A stretch of DNA of 64,000 nt, taken from Paenibacillus naphthalenovorans (GTDB lineage Bacteria; Bacillota; Bacilli; Paenibacillales; NBRC-103111). The notes beneath the pieces are model-generated. The model was given only the letters and a program-made list of their open reading frames with translations, was not told where the DNA came from and did no database searches. The position numbers and the translations under genes were made by a program. Shown here piece by piece: positions 25,418-37,017 of this stretch. The first letter of the stretch is position 1, and each line of letters starts with the position of its first letter. The DNA is taken from assembly GCF_900099895.1 (NCBI RefSeq), contig NZ_FNDY01000003.1, positions 186,001 to 250,000 of the forward strand. Reading direction: 5' to 3'.

Positions 25418-26086
25418 ATGCAACCGGGCGCGCATTGCCTGCTGCACAAGCCTTGCAGCCGGTGCGGACAAACGAAATATTATCTTCAGTTTCCCACCAA
25501 AGGCTCCAGAAGATCTCGGAACGGGGCAAGAAAAAATATTTGCCGCAAGTGTGCGAGAAAGAAAGCAAAGCCGAAGCTTTCGGATATTGAAGCGCTTGGC
25601 GTGAAGAAGCCGACGCATGCCGGTGCTGCGGAAACGATGGAGACACCGGCGAGACGGTTAGCCCCTCCTGCTCCGCCTCCTTCAAGCAAAGAAGGCGCGG
25701 CAAAGCTGCTTCGGCGGGACCGGCAGGGCATCATCCGGATGAGAGGAAAAAGCAATAACGGCAAGCGGTGGATTCAGGACATCGATTGGAGCTTGGCGGT
25801 GCTGCTCGTGGAGCAGCGGGCTGCAGTTGTCTTGAATCCCTACATGATCCGGAGACTGTACAGCAACGACGATTTCCGCAAAATGATCCTGCAGCGGGAT
25901 AGATACACCTGCTACTACTGCGGTAAAATCGGCGATACGATCGATCACATCGTGCCGAAATCCAAGGGCGGCCATACCACGCCTGTCAACTGCGTTTGTT
26001 CCTGCTACGACTGTAATCAGAGCAAAGCCGACCAAGACGCGGACCGCTTTATCGGAGGGCGCGTTTCGGAAGGAAGAAGAGAATAA
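25418..26086 (+). CDS. Zinc-ribbon and HNH-nuclease domain protein
   Basis: 222 residues. The N-terminus has two CxxC pairs (PCSRCGQ and ICRKCARK) that should form a zinc ribbon, followed by a Pro/Ala-rich linker. The C-terminal 60 residues are an HNH domain: CYYCGKIG, DHIVPKSKGG and CYDCNQSKAD, with the catalytic DH and zinc cysteines intact. Such domains cut DNA in repair, restriction and mobile introns. AGGAGAGGAGG lies 6 bases before the ATG at 25418. A TATAAT-like -10 occurs near 25355. Its place just upstream of ruvCAB suggests a DNA-processing role, which is inference. Confidence 0.8.
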   Translation: MQPGAHCLLHKPCSRCGQTKYYLQFPTKGSRRSRNGARKNICRKCARKKAKPKLSDIEALGVKKPTHAGAAETMETPARRLAPPAPPPSSKEGAAKLLRRDRQGIIRMRGKSNNGKRWIQDIDWSLAVLLVEQRAAVVLNPYMIRRLYSNDDFRKMILQRDRYTCYYCGKIGDTIDHIVPKSKGGHTTPVNCVCSCYDCNQSKADQDADRFIGGRVSEGRRE

Positions 26087-26269
26087 TCTTCGTTTATTTG
26101 TTGCTAATCCGCCGGTTTCATTCAAGCCTCCAGAACTTTTTCGGCTTACTGAACGTTTTGCCGCACGGCGTATTCATCCCTCTCATTATCTGATATAATG
26201 GCAATGGAATACATATGTTCGCTTATTGGAAAAGCGGCGAAAAGAGCAGAGCAGGGGAGTTGCGCAAAG

Positions 26270-26773
26270 GTGCGGATTTTAGGCATTGATCCCGGGATCG
26301 CCATTGTCGGTTTCGGATTTATAGATAAACAAGGACATAGGCTGGTGCCGGTCCAATACGGCTCGATCCAAACGGAAGCCCATACGGCTGAATCCCTACG
26401 CCTGAAGCAAATCTATGAAGCGGCAGTTCAACTGATAGATAAATACAAGCCTGATGCGGTGGCGATAGAGAAGTTGTTTTTCAACCGCAATGTTACGACG
26501 GCTTTAACCGTTGGTCAGGCGCGCGGCGTGCTGATGCTGGCTGCGGAGCAGAAGGGCCTGCCAATTGGAGAATATACTCCGCTTCAAGTGAAGCAGGCGA
26601 TTGTCGGTTATGGAAAGGCGGAAAAGAAGCAGGTACAGGAGATGGTGCGGATGTTTCTGCATCTAACCGCAGTGCCCAAGCCCGATGACGTGGCCGATGC
26701 CCTGGCCGTCGCGATCTGCCACGCTCATTCCTCAGCTTTACAACAAAAATTGAACGGAGCCTATAAACGATGA
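26270..26773 (+). CDS. ruvC: Crossover junction endodeoxyribonuclease RuvC
   Basis: 167 residues. Resolves Holliday junctions with RuvAB. Acidic active-site residues are seen in ILGIDPG (Asp7), AIEKLFF (Glu) and KPDDVADALAVA (two Asp). The GTG at 26270 gives the family-typical start VRILGIDPG with GGGGAG upstream; a longer frame to 26198 exists but has no homology. The stop overlaps the start of ruvA (ATGA). A TATAAT occurs at 26194-26199. The preceding gap (26087-26269) holds nothing else. Confidence 0.95.
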   Translation: MRILGIDPGIAIVGFGFIDKQGHRLVPVQYGSIQTEAHTAESLRLKQIYEAAVQLIDKYKPDAVAIEKLFFNRNVTTALTVGQARGVLMLAAEQKGLPIGEYTPLQVKQAIVGYGKAEKKQVQEMVRMFLHLTAVPKPDDVADALAVAICHAHSSALQQKLNGAYKR

Positions 26774-27408
26774 TTGACTTTTTGAGAGGAACGGTAGCCC
26801 ACCGGGAAGCAGATTACGTCGTGCTGGACGTGCAAGGCGTGGGGTACCGTGTTTTTTGCGCCAATCCTTATGCCGTAGCCTCTGGAAAGGACGGCGGCGA
26901 AGTCACGATGTACATCCATTATCATGTACGGGAGGACGCGCACCTGCTTTTCGGGTTTACGTCCCGGGAGGAGCAGTCGCTCTTTCGCCTCCTGCTGGAT
27001 GTCAACGGCATCGGTCCGAAGGTGGCCATCGGCGTGCTTGCCGGCGGACGTCCGGAAGTGATTGCTTCGGCCATACGGCAGGAAAACCTTGCGTTTCTCA
27101 CGAAGCTTCCGGGAATCGGGAAGAAAACGGCGCAGCGGATGGTGCTTGATCTCAAGGATAAGCTTGGGGCATTATCCTCTGCCGATGAAAGCTCTGCCGT
27201 TCACGGCATAGAGGTTGCGGCGGCTGCCCTGGCAGGCGGCGGGGCTTGGGCCGAGGCCAAAGCGGCGCTGCTGGCGCTCGGATACACCGAAGCGGAAGCG
27301 GACCGGGCCGGCCAAATCGTCAAGCCGAAGCTCAAGGGTGATGAAACGGCGGATGCCGTAACGAAGCTAGCCCTGCAGGCGCTGTATCAGCAATCCCTGA
27401 TGAAATGA
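26770..27408 (+). CDS. ruvA: Holliday junction DNA helicase subunit RuvA
   Basis: 212 residues. Tetrameric junction-binding protein that loads RuvB. It begins with the OB-fold MIDFLRGTV, carries two helix-hairpin-helix motifs ([14 protein letters not shown] and [21 protein letters not shown]), and has a C-terminal UBA-like domain ([16 protein letters not shown]) that contacts RuvB. It is translationally coupled to ruvC through ATGA. Confidence 0.97.
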   Translation: MIDFLRGTVAHREADYVVLDVQGVGYRVFCANPYAVASGKDGGEVTMYIHYHVREDAHLLFGFTSREEQSLFRLLLDVNGIGPKVAIGVLAGGRPEVIASAIRQENLAFLTKLPGIGKKTAQRMVLDLKDKLGALSSADESSAVHGIEVAAAALAGGGAWAEAKAALLALGYTEAEADRAGQIVKPKLKGDETADAVTKLALQALYQQSLMK

Positions 27409-27469
27409 GAACACCCGGATAAGGGCTTGCCCGCCAGGCAGGCTTGAACCCGGAGAAAGGAGCTGCAAG

Positions 27470-28474
<1,005 letters not shown>

Positions 28475-28522
28475 CCTGACGGAGAGGGACGAGTAACCGT
28501 ACGGTTGGAAAGGGGAATATTC

Positions 28523-30679
28523 ATGATGAAAGGTATCAAACGGCCGTTCTTGTCGGAGGAAGCGTCTTCGGGAGCTTCCAATCAGACCGTACGACCGCTT
28601 TGCGGCATCGTGTTGAAAATGACGGCTGCGGCGGCGCTGCTGCTGTCCGGAAGCATCGGTGCGCCGGAAGCCGCTCTGGCTGCGGCGCCGGCCATTCCGG
28701 CAGCACAAGCGGCCGTACCGAAGCTGGATACGATCCGTGTCGCGCTGTTTATTGACACGGGCAAATACGTCAGCCGTGCGTCAGCCGTGACGCTGTCCGC
28801 CGATGCCGGACTGACGCTGAGCCTGCGGGGAGCCGCGGGCGTCACGCCTGCCTATCAGGCGGCGGCGAAGGAACAGGTCCGTGTGTCCGCGGACGGCTAT
28901 TATGCGCTGCTGCCGGAAACGGCCAGCGCCGCTGAAGCCCGGACACAAGCGCAGCAGGCCGCGGCTGGCGGAGCCGATGCCGGCATCGTGCAGAACACAG
29001 CGCGGGGCAAGCAGGCCTATCGCGTATATCTTGGTCCTTTCGCGACCAAGGAAGAGGCGGCCGCAGCCGCGGCAGCGAGGCCGGGCGCGGTACTCGCGGG
29101 CCCGCTGCGCTGGAATGCGGGCACGTATGCCGCAGCCGCGGAAGCACAGGCGCAGGCGGCAGCCATCGCGCAGGCCGGGTTCGACGCCAACGTAGCGCAG
29201 CTGAGCGCAGGAAGCTATGCCGTGCTGGTCGGCGGCGCCGCAGACAGCGCGGGGCTTGAAGCACTAAGGGCCCAAATCGCTGCGGCGCTGCCTGCGGTAG
29301 TACTGACGCCGATGGATGCCGCTCAGGGCTATGTGCTTCTGCGCACGGAGCTTGCCGCCGATGCCGATAGTGCAGCGCAGCCGCTGACCGCAATGGTCTT
29401 CGGCGGAAACGCAAAGCTGTGGGCGGCTTCCAACGATCCTCAGGGTGCAGTCTATGTCAAAGAGCGCTTTGGGCGGATGTACCGCGGCGGCCTCGAACTG
29501 TCTCTTCACAACCATAGGCTGGCCGTGATCAATGAGCTGCCTTTCCAGCAGTATTTGTATGCGGTTCTCGGCTCCGAGCTCAACCCGGCTTGGCCTATAG
29601 AAGCGCTGAAGGCTCAGGCGGTCGCCGCTCGCACCTATGCGCTGAAGCAAGGCGTGAAGTATCAGATCGCCCATGTTTCGGATACGACACTGGACCAATC
29701 CTACAAAGGCATGGCCGTGGAATTTCCGGCTGCGCTCCAGGCGGTCGATTCAACGGCCGGAGAGGTGCTGACTTATAACAATGCTCTGATCGATCCGCTT
29801 TACTATTCCAATGCAGGCGGGCAAACGGCAGACTCCACCGAGGTGTGGGGCAATGAAGTAGCTTACCTGAAAAGCGTTTCTTCTCAGGATAAGGGAGCCG
29901 AAGAGGGCAAAAAGAAGTGGTACCGTATCGTGCTTCCCAATGGCATGTCCGGGTATATTCATTCCGATTATGCGCGGGATACGGGACTGAAAAACCCGGC
30001 AGGCCTGCCTTATTACGAATCCGTGCAGGACGGGGTGAATGTCCGCCCGGCTCCTTATGTGGATAATGCAGGCAATGCGGCGGTGTTTAAGGTCGATGTC
30101 CGTGACCGTTTCGTTGTGATCGGCGAGGAAACGGAATCCAACGCCTATGCCTGGATTCGCGGGCCTTATGAGGCATCGGAGATGAAAAAGCGGTTAGGTT
30201 CCGCGATGACCGCGGGGGGGGAGCTGCAACGGCTGGAAGTAACGAAGCGCGGCGTTTCCGGAAGGGCGCTTGAGGTTGCGGCGAACGGGCAGCCGCTGGC
30301 TGCCGCATATCCCGATGCGCTTCGGACGCTTCTGGGAGGATTGCCCAGCACGAAGTTTGAAATTGAAGAAACAGGACGGTATACTATATTGGGAGCGGAC
30401 GGAACCGTTCGTACCCAATCCTCCTCCGCACAGCCGGTTTATACTTCAGGAGGGGGTCAGACGGTGCAGGAGCACCGCGATGAGGAGCTGTTCTTGCTGA
30501 ACGCGGACGGAACGGTTCGGGTTGCAACCCGGAGCCCGCAGTTTGTTTTTCGGGGAACCGGCTTTGGCCATGGTTTGGGCATGTCCCAATGGGGGGCCAA
30601 AGGGTATGCGGAGCTCGGCTACGATTACCACAAAATACTCCAGACTTACTATATAGGGGTCTCGATTTCCAAGGGATGA
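28523..30679 (+). CDS. SpoIID/LytB-domain protein with Ala-rich SPOR-like region
   Basis: 718 residues, ATG with AAGGGGAA upstream. A signal sequence near residues 32-60 suggests export. Residues about 60-300 are extremely Ala-rich and hold two SPOR-like stretches ([15 protein letters not shown] and [13 protein letters not shown]), likely glycan-binding. The SpoIID domain spans about 310-480, with the catalytic glutamate expected in [20 protein letters not shown]. An SH3-like insert follows, and the domain closes with [15 protein letters not shown] near residue 685. SpoIID enzymes are lytic transglycosylases that act on stem-stripped peptidoglycan in engulfment. The size and layout differ from SpoIID itself, so LytB-like is the safer label. 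Confidence 0.85.
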   Translation: MMKGIKRPFLSEEASSGASNQTVRPLCGIVLKMTAAAALLLSGSIGAPEAALAAAPAIPAAQAAVPKLDTIRVALFIDTGKYVSRASAVTLSADAGLTLSLRGAAGVTPAYQAAAKEQVRVSADGYYALLPETASAAEARTQAQQAAAGGADAGIVQNTARGKQAYRVYLGPFATKEEAAAAAAARPGAVLAGPLRWNAGTYAAAAEAQAQAAAIAQAGFDANVAQLSAGSYAVLVGGAADSAGLEALRAQIAAALPAVVLTPMDAAQGYVLLRTELAADADSAAQPLTAMVFGGNAKLWAASNDPQGAVYVKERFGRMYRGGLELSLHNHRLAVINELPFQQYLYAVLGSELNPAWPIEALKAQAVAARTYALKQGVKYQIAHVSDTTLDQSYKGMAVEFPAALQAVDSTAGEVLTYNNALIDPLYYSNAGGQTADSTEVWGNEVAYLKSVSSQDKGAEEGKKKWYRIVLPNGMSGYIHSDYARDTGLKNPAGLPYYESVQDGVNVRPAPYVDNAGNAAVFKVDVRDRFVVIGEETESNAYAWIRGPYEASEMKKRLGSAMTAGGELQRLEVTKRGVSGRALEVAANGQPLAAAYPDALRTLLGGLPSTKFEIEETGRYTILGADGTVRTQSSSAQPVYTSGGGQTVQEHRDEELFLLNADGTVRVATRSPQFVFRGTGFGHGLGMSQWGAKGYAELGYDYHKILQTYYIGVSISKG

Positions 30680-30689
30680 AGCGATAACG

Positions 30690-31739
30690 ATGCAGGTAGA
30701 TTTGTTCGATTACGATCTCCCCGAGTCGCTGATTGCGCAGACGCCGCTTGCCGATCGCACGGCATCGCGGCTTCTGACGCTCGATAAGCGCACCGGACGG
30801 ATCGGTCACCACAGGTTTGAACAATTGGAGCAATATTTGCAAGCCGGGGATGTGCTGGTGTTAAACGACACAAGGGTCATTCCAGCCCGGCTTTTTGGCG
30901 TGAAGGCGGATACGGGCGCAAAGGCGGAGGTACTGCTGCTGAAGCCGTTGGAAGGGGACCGCTGGGAAGCGCTGGTCCGTCCCGCCAAACGGCTGAAAGT
31001 GGGCGCACGCCTTCATTTTGGCGGCGAAACCGGCGAACAAGACTCTGCGCCGCTGCTGACGGCCACGGTTGAATCCGAAGGCGATATGGGCAGCCGGGTG
31101 CTTCAATTTAGCTACAAAGGCATTTTTAATGAAATTTTGGACAGGCTCGGTCATATGCCGCTGCCGCCTTACATTAAAGAACAGCTTCCCGAGAAGGAGC
31201 GCTACCAGACGGTGTACGCCAAACACCGGGGGTCAGCTGCAGCGCCGACGGCAGGGCTTCATTTTACAGAGGAATATTTGCATAGGCTGGAACAAAAAGG
31301 TATACAATTAGCCTATGTTACGCTGCATGTCGGGCTGGGCACCTTTCGGCCGGTCTCCGTCGAAAACGTGGAAGAGCATGAAATGCATAAAGAGTATTAT
31401 GAGGTTTCCGAAAAGACGGCCGAAGTAGTCAATGCGGCCAGGCAAAAGGGAGGACGGGTTGTCGCTGTAGGCACGACCTCGGCCAGAACGCTGGAATCGG
31501 CCGCGCGAGAAGACGGTACTTTGGTGTCCGGAAAGGGGTGGACAGGTATTTTTATATACCCCGGCTACCCATTTCGTATTGTCGATGCGCTGCTTACCAA
31601 CTTTCATTTGCCCAAATCGACATTGTTGATGCTGATCAGTGCCCTTGCAGGAAGAGAACGTGTACTGGCCGCTTACAAAGAAGCCGTGGAGCGGGAATAC
31701 CGCTTTTTCAGCTTCGGCGACGCCATGTTCATTTATTAG
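30690..31739 (+). CDS. queA: tRNA preQ1(34) S-adenosylmethionine ribosyltransferase-isomerase
   Basis: 349 residues. Transfers and isomerises the ribosyl part of SAM onto preQ1 in tRNA to give epoxyqueuosine. Family segments include [55 protein letters not shown] and [10 protein letters not shown]. It lies 10 bases after the SpoIID-like gene and 33 bases before tgt, the enzyme that precedes it in the pathway. Confidence 0.98.
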   Translation: MQVDLFDYDLPESLIAQTPLADRTASRLLTLDKRTGRIGHHRFEQLEQYLQAGDVLVLNDTRVIPARLFGVKADTGAKAEVLLLKPLEGDRWEALVRPAKRLKVGARLHFGGETGEQDSAPLLTATVESEGDMGSRVLQFSYKGIFNEILDRLGHMPLPPYIKEQLPEKERYQTVYAKHRGSAAAPTAGLHFTEEYLHRLEQKGIQLAYVTLHVGLGTFRPVSVENVEEHEMHKEYYEVSEKTAEVVNAARQKGGRVVAVGTTSARTLESAAREDGTLVSGKGWTGIFIYPGYPFRIVDALLTNFHLPKSTLLMLISALAGRERVLAAYKEAVEREYRFFSFGDAMFIY

Positions 31740-31766
31740 ATCGAGGCAATGCCCGGAAAGAAGTGA

Positions 31767-32906
<1,140 letters not shown>

Positions 32907-32945
32907 CCAATATTACATAGATATTACAAGAAAGGGGAAAAGTTA

Positions 32946-33263
32946 ATGTGGTTAGCGGCAAGTGATGCTGCAGCGGCACCGGGAATCGAGGGATACTTGG
33001 TTACTTACGGTCCGCTTGTTTTGATGTTTGTCGTCCTGTACTTTTTACTTATTCGTCCTCAGCAAAAACGCCAGAAGGCACGCAATATGATGCTGAGCAA
33101 TTTGAAAAAAGGGGACAAGGTCGTTACCATCGGAGGTTTGCATGGTACGATTATCGAACTGACGGACGATACGGTCATCCTGCGCGTCAATGACGTGACA
33201 AAGCTGACATTCGAACGTTCTGCGGTGAACACCGTACAGAGCTCGTCAGGTTCGGCGGAATAA
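32946..33263 (+). CDS. yajC: Preprotein translocase subunit YajC
   Basis: 105 residues. Accessory membrane subunit of the Sec translocon together with SecDF. One hydrophobic helix (about 15-35) is followed by FLLIRPQQKRQKARN and a small soluble domain with KGDKVVTIGGLHGTI. AAAGGGGA precedes the ATG, and a terminator follows. secD-secF are 3.8 kb downstream rather than adjacent. Confidence 0.95.
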   Translation: MWLAASDAAAAPGIEGYLVTYGPLVLMFVVLYFLLIRPQQKRQKARNMMLSNLKKGDKVVTIGGLHGTIIELTDDTVILRVNDVTKLTFERSAVNTVQSSSGSAE

Positions 33264-33296
33264 AACAACTTGGCAGCGGGATATCCCGCCGCAAAT

Positions 33297-33342
33297 AAAA
33301 GCCCGTTCTATCGCGATTGACGCGAGGCACGGGCTTTTATTT
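33297..33342. terminator. Bidirectional terminator between yajC and yrzE
   Basis: AAAAGCCCGT (33297-33306) pairs with ACGGGCTTTT (33329-33338), enclosing an inner TCGCG/CGCGA stem. A-run and T-run on the two sides allow it to serve both convergent genes. Confidence 0.88.
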
Positions 33343-33350
33343 AATTTAAA

Positions 33351-33716
33351 TCACCGTTTCAAATTCACCCCGATCATACCGCCGATGGCTCCGGACGGCA
33401 CCGCCAATCCCGCCAAAATCAACGTGTCCTTTGTAAGCCCCGAGTCATAAGCCAAAAAGCCGACAAGCCAAACCACGGCGACGTACAAGGCTCCGAGCAG
33501 TATGCCTTGATACCAGCCTCTGCTGCCGCTTCGCTTTCCGGATACCATCCCTCCGATCAGCATGGCCAAACTATGAATCATCCAGGTTGTTTTGCGCCAA
33601 GAGTCTTCCGGAATATCGGTTGCGAGCAAGATGAGCGAGGCGATCAGCGTGCCGATCAGCATAACACCGACAGCATACGTTAATCCGGATAACAAGGGTG
33701 ATTTTTTCATAGTCAC
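33351..33716 (-). CDS. yrzE: TIGR04086-family membrane protein (YrzE-like)
   Basis: 121 residues with four hydrophobic helices and short polar loops, typical of this Bacillales family. The function is unknown. Segments GGMVSGKRSGSRGWYQGILLGALY and GGMIGVNLKR are characteristic. It is convergent with yajC. The gap 33717-33952 to the next gene (236 bases) contains its start region and nothing I would annotate. Confidence 0.82.
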   Translation of the reverse strand: MTMKKSPLLSGLTYAVGVMLIGTLIASLILLATDIPEDSWRKTTWMIHSLAMLIGGMVSGKRSGSRGWYQGILLGALYVAVVWLVGFLAYDSGLTKDTLILAGLAVPSGAIGGMIGVNLKR

Positions 33717-33952
33717 CTCATTCCTCCTAATCCGATCCGTGATCCCCTGAAGTATGGTTCAGGGCTGCAAGCTCGCTCCTGCTCGCCGGGACAAGAGGCG
33801 CTGCACCGCAAGCTCGCTGCTTCACTCCCATTGTATGGGCATGTACCAGAAAATAGTACAGGTTCCTCAGACAATTACCAACAATTCTCCCGCATGACAA
33901 GCAGCGGCCAAGGTCAAAATATTCCCTGAAGAGTAACCGGGAGGAAGAGCCA

Positions 33953-34627
33953 ATGGAGATATGGACATTATTTGTTCGAACAGTCTTGGTCTATCTGATC
34001 GTGTTCTTGATGATGCGGATTATGGGGAAAAGGGAAATAGGCAAGCTGTCTGTTTTCGACCTTGTCATTTCCATTATGATCGCGGAGATTGCCGTGTTCG
34101 TGCTGGAGGACTTGAACAAGCCGATGCTGGAGGGGATTCTTCCCATGGTGACGCTCGTGGCTATCCAGCTTCTCATTGCGTATATTTCATTGAAAAGCGA
34201 GAAATTACGCCGGTGGTTTGAAGGCAAGCCGTCGGCCATCATTGACGGCGGCAAGCTGAACCGTGAAGAGATGCACAAGCAGCGCTACAATCTTGACGAT
34301 CTGCTGCTTCAGCTTCGTGAGAATAAGGTGATGAACGTGGCCGATGTGGAATTTGCCGTTCTGGAGCCTTCGGGCAAGCTGACGATCTCGGAAAAGAAAG
34401 ATCATCTGGATCGCTCCTCGACAGGACAGGCGTCCATTCGTTATGAAGGCCTGCCGCTTCCGCTGATCATGGATGGAAAAGTGCAGGACGAGAGTCTTCA
34501 GAAGCTGGGAAAAACAAGGTTTTGGCTGAAGCATGAGCTGCAGTCTTTAGGGGTAAAGGATTTTAAAGAAGTATTTTTTTGCTCGATCGATCATCGGGGC
34601 AAATGGTTTATCGATAAAAAAAAATAA
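33953..34627 (+). CDS. DUF421 (YetF-type) membrane protein
   Basis: 224 residues. Three N-terminal helices with the family sequence RIMGKREIGKLSVFDLVI, then a soluble DUF421 domain with KPSAIIDGGKLN and QLRENKVMNVADVEFAVLEPSGKLTI. Relatives are common in spore formers; some paralogues are linked to spore germination or stress, but no biochemical activity is established. GGGAGGAAGAGCC precedes the ATG. It stops 17 bases before the convergent spoVB gene. Confidence 0.85.
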   Translation: MEIWTLFVRTVLVYLIVFLMMRIMGKREIGKLSVFDLVISIMIAEIAVFVLEDLNKPMLEGILPMVTLVAIQLLIAYISLKSEKLRRWFEGKPSAIIDGGKLNREEMHKQRYNLDDLLLQLRENKVMNVADVEFAVLEPSGKLTISEKKDHLDRSSTGQASIRYEGLPLPLIMDGKVQDESLQKLGKTRFWLKHELQSLGVKDFKEVFFCSIDHRGKWFIDKKK

Positions 34628-34643
34628 AATGCGGCGTACAGCT

Positions 34644-36203
34644 TTACTTTACGAACCTTTTGCCGAGCCAGATGACACGGAACAAATCATTTCGGTCGAT
34701 GAGCCTCACCAGGATGGCCAAAAGCAGATAGATGATCATACCGATGATACATGCGGCAAAAAAGCGGGCAAAACCATCTGAGATCCAATTCGATTGCATG
34801 ACGGTGTGACTTGCGAATGCCGTGCCCGCCATGCAGAAGGCTGCTTTTATGAAATCGGAAAGCTGCATCCGGAAATGCAGAAGCCGTACGATGCTGTGCC
34901 AGTGCAGGGTTGTAACGAGCATAATATTGACCGTAATGGCAATGACGGCACCCAAGATTCCGTATTCAGGACGGCTGGCCAGAAAATAGATCAGCGACAG
35001 CTTGACTGCTGATCCGATGAGCGTATTCATTAGAGCGCTTCCGGGTCTTTCGAGCGCCTGCAAGGCGGCCTGAAGCGGGGCCTGGAAGTAAATGAACAGG
35101 GCAGCCGGGGCCATCATCTTCAGCATGGAACCGACTCCGGGCTGACCGTACATATATAAGCATATCGGTTCGGCCAGAACGTACATTAATACCGCGAAGG
35201 GGGCGCCCGTTACCAAAGCGAGCTTTAGCGATTGGTGCAGCCGCATATGAATGGTGAGCATATCGTTCTTGGCGGCGGCTTCCGATAACGACGGCACCAG
35301 CGATACGGCAAGCGAGAAAGTAAGGGCGCTCGGCAGCATGAGTACGGGAATGACCATCCCTTGTAGTGCTCCGTATTGCGCTGTCGCAAGCCCTGTGGCG
35401 ATACCGGCCATGGCCAGGCTTTGAACGATCAGAACCGATTCCAGAAAGTATGAACCCGAGCCCACCAGCTTGCTCCCGGTGATGGGGACAGCCAGCTTAA
35501 AGATCTGCTTCAGATTGGCGATACGTGAAAGCGAGCGGTGGGAACCGATTTGTCCGCGGGGCGTGCGCTGCTTGCGGCTCTGGCGGTAATACAGGATCAG
35601 GACGAGCAGGGCGCAAATTTCTCCCGCCACCACCCCGACCATCGCTCCGGCAGCGGCGTATTCGATCCCGTAAGGAAGCATCCAATAAGCGAAGGCCAGA
35701 ACGGTTATGATCCGAACGATGGTTTCCATGACTTGAGAGAGCGCTGTCGGAATCATATCTTGGCGTCCTTGAAAATATCCGCGAAAGACAGAGGATACAG
35801 CGACAAAGAGAACGATTGGCGTCATGCACAGGAACGTAAAGTATACGCGCGGGTCGGTAAACAGGTGGTCGGTGATCCAGCGCGCGCCAAAGAAGATCAC
35901 TGCCGTAAACAGGATGCCGAGTAAGAGAGCCACGGCAAGGGCCAAGCGAAATATGCTTTTGGCACGCGCCTCGTTTCCTTCCGCTTCGGCGGCGGCGACC
36001 AGCTTGGCCACCGCAATCGGGATCCCGCCCGTTACGACGGTAAGTATAACCACGAGGAATGGCCAGCCCATTTGATAGAGACCGATGCCTTCGGGACCTA
36101 TGACCCTGGGAAGGGCTATCCGCGGAATAAACCCCAGGATACGGTTAATGATACCGGCTGCAAGCAGTATGAGCGTACCTTTGATAAACGATTGTTTTGT
36201 CAA
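34644..36203 (-). CDS. spoVB: Stage V sporulation protein B, MATE/MVF-type flippase
   Basis: 519 residues, about 14 helices. A member of the multidrug/oligosaccharidyl-lipid/polysaccharide flippase superfamily; SpoVB is needed for cortex peptidoglycan synthesis. N-terminal family sequence LLAAGIINRILGFIPRIALPRVIGPEGIGLYQ and GGIPIAVAKLVAEA-like segment are clear. The start is TTG at 36203 with GAAGG 8 bases upstream. Related YtgP/MurJ-type flippases are an alternative, but the position (before comN and secDF) matches spoVB of Bacillales. Confidence 0.87.
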   Translation of the reverse strand: MTKQSFIKGTLILLAAGIINRILGFIPRIALPRVIGPEGIGLYQMGWPFLVVILTVVTGGIPIAVAKLVAAAEAEGNEARAKSIFRLALAVALLLGILFTAVIFFGARWITDHLFTDPRVYFTFLCMTPIVLFVAVSSVFRGYFQGRQDMIPTALSQVMETIVRIITVLAFAYWMLPYGIEYAAAGAMVGVVAGEICALLVLILYYRQSRKQRTPRGQIGSHRSLSRIANLKQIFKLAVPITGSKLVGSGSYFLESVLIVQSLAMAGIATGLATAQYGALQGMVIPVLMLPSALTFSLAVSLVPSLSEAAAKNDMLTIHMRLHQSLKLALVTGAPFAVLMYVLAEPICLYMYGQPGVGSMLKMMAPAALFIYFQAPLQAALQALERPGSALMNTLIGSAVKLSLIYFLASRPEYGILGAVIAITVNIMLVTTLHWHSIVRLLHFRMQLSDFIKAAFCMAGTAFASHTVMQSNWISDGFARFFAACIIGMIIYLLLAILVRLIDRNDLFRVIWLGKRFVK

Positions 36204-36385
36204 GGGAATGACCTTCTTTCTTTCCCATGGGCTTGGACCCTGGTGTTACTAAATGGATATGCATAACCTGTCCTTGCGCATGCAACAATTTTTCTGAGTG
36301 CGGAAATACCGGCGGCGGCAGGAAAACGAACGGCGGCAGCGAATAGGTAGTTAAGACAAGGCTTCGCATGCGGGAGGGATGCTGG

Positions 36386-36904
36386 ATGGATAAAGACGAA
36401 TGGAAGCCGGGTCATAGCGGCATAGACCCGGAACCGGATGAACAAGGTCCGGAGGAAGCGGCGGATTCGGCTTCCGAAAGGAAGGCCGAAAGCATGGTGC
36501 CTTATATGGAGCTTCATTACATGGGAGCCGCAGCCGCAGCGGAAGCCGGGGAGCAAGAAATGGCGGAGCACGATACAAAACGGCCGTCGGCCGAAGACGC
36601 GGAAGCAGACAAGGAAGAATCAGATGCGAGCAGCTCCGGTACCGGAGAAGAAGGAACCGGGGAAGACGAGGAATTGAACCGGGTGATTGAAGATCTATGC
36701 CGCAGTAAAGCTCAGGAATTCCGTATGCTCGGTTACGAGCATGTGACCGGCCAGGAAATTTGGGAATGCGTAAGCGACAAATACAACAAGACCGGCATCC
36801 CGCCGCTGCACCGGATCGTGAACGATATCCTGTCTCTCAAAGTGACGCAATTTATGAATTGGATGACGATGAGCATATATAAGGACAACGCCCATTTTCG
36901 ATGA
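36386..36904 (+). CDS. comN: Post-transcriptional regulator, ComN-like, with acidic N-terminus
   Basis: 172 residues; the ATG at 36386 is preferred because GGGAGGG lies 8 bases upstream. The last 75 residues (LNRVIEDLCRSKAQEFRMLGYEHVTGQEIWECVSDKY and the following helix) match the ComN family, which in B. subtilis (YrzD) affects localisation and expression of comE mRNA. The first 95 residues are a low-complexity acidic region that is absent from the short B. subtilis protein. Its target RNA cannot be inferred here. A terminator follows. Confidence 0.8.
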   Translation: MDKDEWKPGHSGIDPEPDEQGPEEAADSASERKAESMVPYMELHYMGAAAAAEAGEQEMAEHDTKRPSAEDAEADKEESDASSSGTGEEGTGEDEELNRVIEDLCRSKAQEFRMLGYEHVTGQEIWECVSDKYNKTGIPPLHRIVNDILSLKVTQFMNWMTMSIYKDNAHFR

Positions 36905-36922
36905 TAAATGGGCTTCTTTTTT
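36889..36922 (+). terminator. Intrinsic terminator after comN
   Basis: CGCCCATTT and AAATGGGC pair around a 7-8 base loop, overlapping the stop codon, and end in TTCTTTTTTT. Confidence 0.85.
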
Positions 36923-36959
36923 TGCACTGCTCCCCCTATCTGCTACAGCTCTCCTTAAA

Positions 36960-36988
36960 TTGACTCGATTTTCGCAGGTAGGTATAAT
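36960..36988 (+). promoter_or_regulatory. Sigma-A promoter of secDF
   Basis: TTGACT (36960-36965) and TATAAT (36983-36988) with the ideal 17-base spacing, 29 bases before secD. Confidence 0.85.
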
Positions 36989-37017
36989 AGGAATATTGAG
37001 TTTGGAAGGAGATAGCT

